This document shows positions 36,171 through 38,940 of a DNA stretch of 38,940 nucleotides, piece after piece. The stretch spans positions 1-38,940 of the IMG/VR virus record IMGVR_UViG_3300036828_000804; one strand, 5' to 3'. The notes below the pieces were generated by a model that saw only the letters and a program-made list of their open reading frames with translations, searched no databases and was not told the origin of the DNA. Positions within the stretch are counted from its first letter, which is position 1, and each line of letters opens with the position of its first letter. Made by a program: the position numbers and the translations under genes. Origin of the DNA: a virus.

Positions 36171-37576
36171 GGTACTGACCCTCCGATCATCTTGAAAGCG
36201 TTGCGCCAGGAGACCGTGCAGCGCGACGTGCCGCTCAGATCCTGCGCCGAGTAGGTGACCGGAATCAGGGTTCCGGGCGGGATCATGAAACTGTCCAGCG
36301 GGTTGCCGCGCACGGACCCGCTCAGGGACGCGGCTACGGCGGTCGACCCGTACGGGTCGGCCCCGATCGAGCTGGTGATTCCGACGTACCGGTTCCACGG
36401 TACCGTGGAGATGACCGCAGTCTGGGACGGTGCCAGTGTCGTCTGTATGGTCAGGGACGCCGAGTTGCCCGGGAAGACGATCGACGGATTGATGCACGGA
36501 CCGGTGATCGTGATGACCGGCCAGGTGTCCGTCGTCCCCGAGTTCAGGATGGCGCTGCCGTAGTAGACACCCTGGGTGAGCACGACCGTGTCCGTGTAGA
36601 AGCTGACGGCCCCGGACGCGGCGTAGCTGACGGACAGGGCGAGGTACGCGGCGCCGGTGGGCGCGGCCTGCAGCCCGCTGACCGCTACGCCGCCGGTCGT
36701 CGCGGTCACCGTGCCGAAGGTGACCGGGGAGCCGATGGCCCCCAGCGCGCCGTTGAGCCACTGGCCGCTCAGCGTGGCGGTCCCGCTGCCCGAGCTGACC
36801 CGTACCTTTGCGCTGGCCGAGTAGGACAGCCCGGCGATGACCGGGATGTTCGCGTAGCTGGCCGACGCGGTACCGGCCCCGGTGATCACGGCCTTCATCG
36901 AGTGCGTGCCGATCGAGGCCCAGTCGGTCGACGGACCGAGGGACGAGATCAGCGTGATCGGCGTCCAATTCCCGGTCCACGGCAGCTCGAAGTCGGAGTC
37001 CGCCGCGGGCACCAGGTTGCCCGCCGTCTGCACCGCGGCCAGCGCCACCGGCGGGGTCAGCGGAGGCGCCACGCCGCCGCCGGAGAAGGCGTAGGCGGTG
37101 CCCAGGGTGAACGACTGCAGGGTGTCCCCGTAGAACACGTTGTCGGCGCATTCGAAGTCCGCGGTGAACGGCACGTAGCCTTGGTTCACCATGCCGAGGA
37201 CCGGGTTCCAGTTCCGGCCGCGCCCGTAGGCGCGCCGGGTGACGGAGCTGCCCGGGTACATGGCCCGCAGCGTGCTGACCGCTCCCGGGGTCCACCGAAC
37301 CGACTTCTTCTCCCACGCAGCGGCGAAGGCGTCGAGCGCGTTCAGCTGTGCCAGGCCGGTGTCGCCCTGGGTGAACGCCTGGCCGGTGAAGGAGACCATC
37401 ATGCCAGGCAGCACGTCGAAGCCGAACCGGCGTCCGTCGTTGTTGATCAGCTGGTTGTCCTGCGCCACCGGGCTGCCCGGGGTAACCGTCGTCTTGGCGA
37501 TCGAGACCACCTGGCCCCTGCCGAACACCAGGCCGTCGATGGAGTACTGGCCCGAGCTGAGGATCGGATCGCTCAT
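36167..37576 (-). CDS. Distal tail protein, Dit-like (469 aa)
   Basis: The N-terminal ~170 residues fit siphovirus tail component family proteins: SIDGLVFGRGQVVSI, RFGFDVLPGMMVSFTGQAF and VPFTADFECADNVFYGD. A carbohydrate-binding-like insertion (about 190-330) and a return to the Dit fold (VITITGPCINPSIVF, WNRYVGI) complete it. It links tape measure and hub. The ATG overlaps the tape measure stop. Confidence 0.85.
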   Translation of the reverse strand: MSDPILSSGQYSIDGLVFGRGQVVSIAKTTVTPGSPVAQDNQLINNDGRRFGFDVLPGMMVSFTGQAFTQGDTGLAQLNALDAFAAAWEKKSVRWTPGAVSTLRAMYPGSSVTRRAYGRGRNWNPVLGMVNQGYVPFTADFECADNVFYGDTLQSFTLGTAYAFSGGGVAPPLTPPVALAAVQTAGNLVPAADSDFELPWTGNWTPITLISSLGPSTDWASIGTHSMKAVITGAGTASASYANIPVIAGLSYSASAKVRVSSGSGTATLSGQWLNGALGAIGSPVTFGTVTATTGGVAVSGLQAAPTGAAYLALSVSYAASGAVSFYTDTVVLTQGVYYGSAILNSGTTDTWPVITITGPCINPSIVFPGNSASLTIQTTLAPSQTAVISTVPWNRYVGITSSIGADPYGSTAVAASLSGSVRGNPLDSFMIPPGTLIPVTYSAQDLSGTSRCTVSWRNAFKMIGGSVP

Positions 37577-38940
37577 GATCCAGCCACCACCGACTGCAAC
37601 TCGGTGTTGCGCAGCGTCCTGGCCAGCTCGCGCATGGCGTATTCGACGTCTCCGGTACCGTAGAACGCCGTCTGATATGTGCCGATCATGGGCCTGCTAC
37701 CGGCGATCATCGCGACGAGCCTGTCGAGCGTGTCCTTGCTGCTTCCCCGCTTGCCGTAGGAGGCCAGCGGAGTGACGCTGACATGCTCGGCCCCCTTCTC
37801 CCCCACGCCGATGACGGTCGGGTGCGAGAAGACCCCGTCGAGCCCGTTGCCATACCAGTTGTATGCCATCTCGTGGCCCCACGCGGCCTCGGGGGTGCCG
37901 TAGCGGCCGAGGATGTACTGGTACATCCACCAGATCTGCACCGCCGGGTCCGCGGAGCCGCCAGCCGACGCTGGCCAGCCCATCTTCGGCATCTTGGTGT
38001 ACGGCAGCGCCTGGGCGATGCCGAACGCGCCGGAGGACGGGTTCATAGCGAGGTTGTTCCAGCCAGCCTCGCGCATCTCCAGGTTGTTCCAGCTGGCCCA
38101 GTTCGCGCCGGTGGCCCACGCCGGGACCAGAACCTTGGCCAGGGCGGCGTTAGCCGCCGGGCCGGACCCGACCGGACCGCCTCCGCCTCCGCTGAACCCT
38201 CCGCCTGATATGCCGGACAGGAGACCGTTCTTGATCTGGTCCAGGGCGAAGTGGACGGCGGTGTTGATGATCGTCTTGGGGATGCCGATCATCATCGTGG
38301 CGAGCTCGCCGACCGTGTTCGCATCGGTCTTGACGAACTTCATCAGCTCGCTGGGCAGCGATCCGAGGCCTCCGCCGCTGGCGATGGAGGACACGACGTC
38401 GCCGACGATCCCGCCGACCGAGTACCCGGGCACGCCCGCGGCTGCGAAGATCGGCGCGAGCATCTTCGAGTGGGCGGCCGAGACGACGGTCTCGCCGCGG
38501 CTGGCCCGGATCAGCACGTCGTCGGCGGTCGGCCCGGTGCCAGACGTGATCTTCCCACCCGCCGCCAGCCCCTTGACGTCGGGCAGCTTCGGTCCGTTGA
38601 CCGCGCTCATCACGAAGTTCCAGAGCTTCTCGATGCCGATCGTGTACACGGTCTCTATCAAGAAGTTGACAGGCGTTTTGAAGATGTCCTCGAGCACGTT
38701 CCACGCCTTCTTGATCCCGGCGACCGCCGAGTCGAAGGCGTTGGGCAGGGTAACGGTGAGAAAGTTGGCGATCTTGGCGCCGAAGTCGGTCCAGATCCAC
38801 TGGTAGAAGTCGAGGCCGACCTGCTTTATGGCGCCCCAGATCTGCGACCAGTGCTTAGAGAGCAGGTCCACCGCCAGGGCGATCATGCCGACCGGGCCGA
38901 GCAGCGGCAGCAGCCATTTGCCGAACCCGTTCCAGATGAA
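37573..38940 (-). CDS. Tape measure protein, C-terminal part, with transglycosylase-like domain
   Basis: The frame stays open to the window edge, so 455 C-terminal residues are present and the N-terminus is missing. Amphipathic segments (LSKHWSQIWGAIKQVGLDFY, TVTLPNAFDSAVAGIKKAW) are typical of tape measure proteins. The region MREAGWNNLAMNPSSGAFG with IAQALPYTKMPK and WWMYQYILGRYGTPEAAW fits a lytic transglycosylase-like (SLT) fold, with the Glu in REAGWNN as catalytic residue; it would help cross the cell wall. The end (GVGEKGAEHVSVTP) matches phage tape measure termini. Confidence 0.88.
   Translation of the reverse strand, partial: FIWNGFGKWLLPLLGPVGMIALAVDLLSKHWSQIWGAIKQVGLDFYQWIWTDFGAKIANFLTVTLPNAFDSAVAGIKKAWNVLEDIFKTPVNFLIETVYTIGIEKLWNFVMSAVNGPKLPDVKGLAAGGKITSGTGPTADDVLIRASRGETVVSAAHSKMLAPIFAAAGVPGYSVGGIVGDVVSSIASGGGLGSLPSELMKFVKTDANTVGELATMMIGIPKTIINTAVHFALDQIKNGLLSGISGGGFSGGGGGPVGSGPAANAALAKVLVPAWATGANWASWNNLEMREAGWNNLAMNPSSGAFGIAQALPYTKMPKMGWPASAGGSADPAVQIWWMYQYILGRYGTPEAAWGHEMAYNWYGNGLDGVFSHPTVIGVGEKGAEHVSVTPLASYGKRGSSKDTLDRLVAMIAGSRPMIGTYQTAFYGTGDVEYAMRELARTLRNTELQSVVAGS

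Noticed and set aside
1-38940. tRNA genes, CRISPR arrays, insertion sequences, integrase and att sites
   Set aside because: No T-loop/acceptor pair, regular spaced repeat array, transposase or recombinase motif was found by reading the sequence and translations.

Overview
The window is part of the genome of a tailed phage or prophage of a high-GC actinobacterium. The evidence is a run of siphovirus tail genes (tape measure, distal tail, minor tail proteins, holin-like protein), a phage replication and recombination set, dozens of short overlapping genes (ATGA, GTGA and TGATG junctions), strongly GC-biased codon use, and a DUF397 protein paired with an XRE regulator, a combination typical of Streptomyces and relatives. 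Capsid, portal, terminase large subunit, integrase and endolysin genes are not seen, so this is an incomplete genome. No tRNA, CRISPR array or insertion sequence was found.

Layout. (1) 1-11146, minus strand: about 35 small, tightly coupled genes, mostly of unknown function. They include a MazG-like pyrophosphohydrolase fusion, a LuxR-type HTH protein, an XRE+DUF397 pair, a ribbon-helix-helix protein and several one-helix microproteins. (2) 11186-12314: a gene with a Cys/His HGG motif, then a roughly 470 bp control region with at least eight exact copies of GGGTGACGCA in both orientations and a large inverted repeat; this is a candidate origin or regulatory hub. (3) 12315-16308: a short wHTH protein on the plus strand, then on the minus strand an AAA/SF3-like helicase, a Spo11/Top6A-like Toprim protein and an AEP prim-pol primase. 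(4) 16388-28399, plus strand: small Zn-ribbon proteins, family A DNA polymerase, RuvC-like resolvase, SNF2-type helicase, Cas4/RecB-like Fe-S nuclease, Sak4-like ATPase, SSB-like protein with a long PQ-rich tail, a DUF932 protein, an excisionase-like HTH protein and small genes. (5) 28444-38940, minus strand: two small genes, a membrane protein, a holin-like protein, and tail genes back to the truncated tape measure gene at the window edge.

How the parts fit. Prim-pol, helicase, PolA, SSB and the iteron-like region could form a self-contained replisome. RuvC, the Cas4-like nuclease, Sak4 and the SNF2 helicase would serve recombination and processing of replication intermediates. Expression appears to be tied together by a 13-bp element, consensus ACTTGTCATCAGT, found at ten gene boundaries between 2.2 and 27.5 kb, usually fused to a -10 hexamer, and not noticed in the tail region. 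This looks like a genome-wide operator system (stoperator-like) and, with the GGGTGACGCA region, is the most interesting unexplained structure here. All assignments come from reading motifs by eye; no database search was run.
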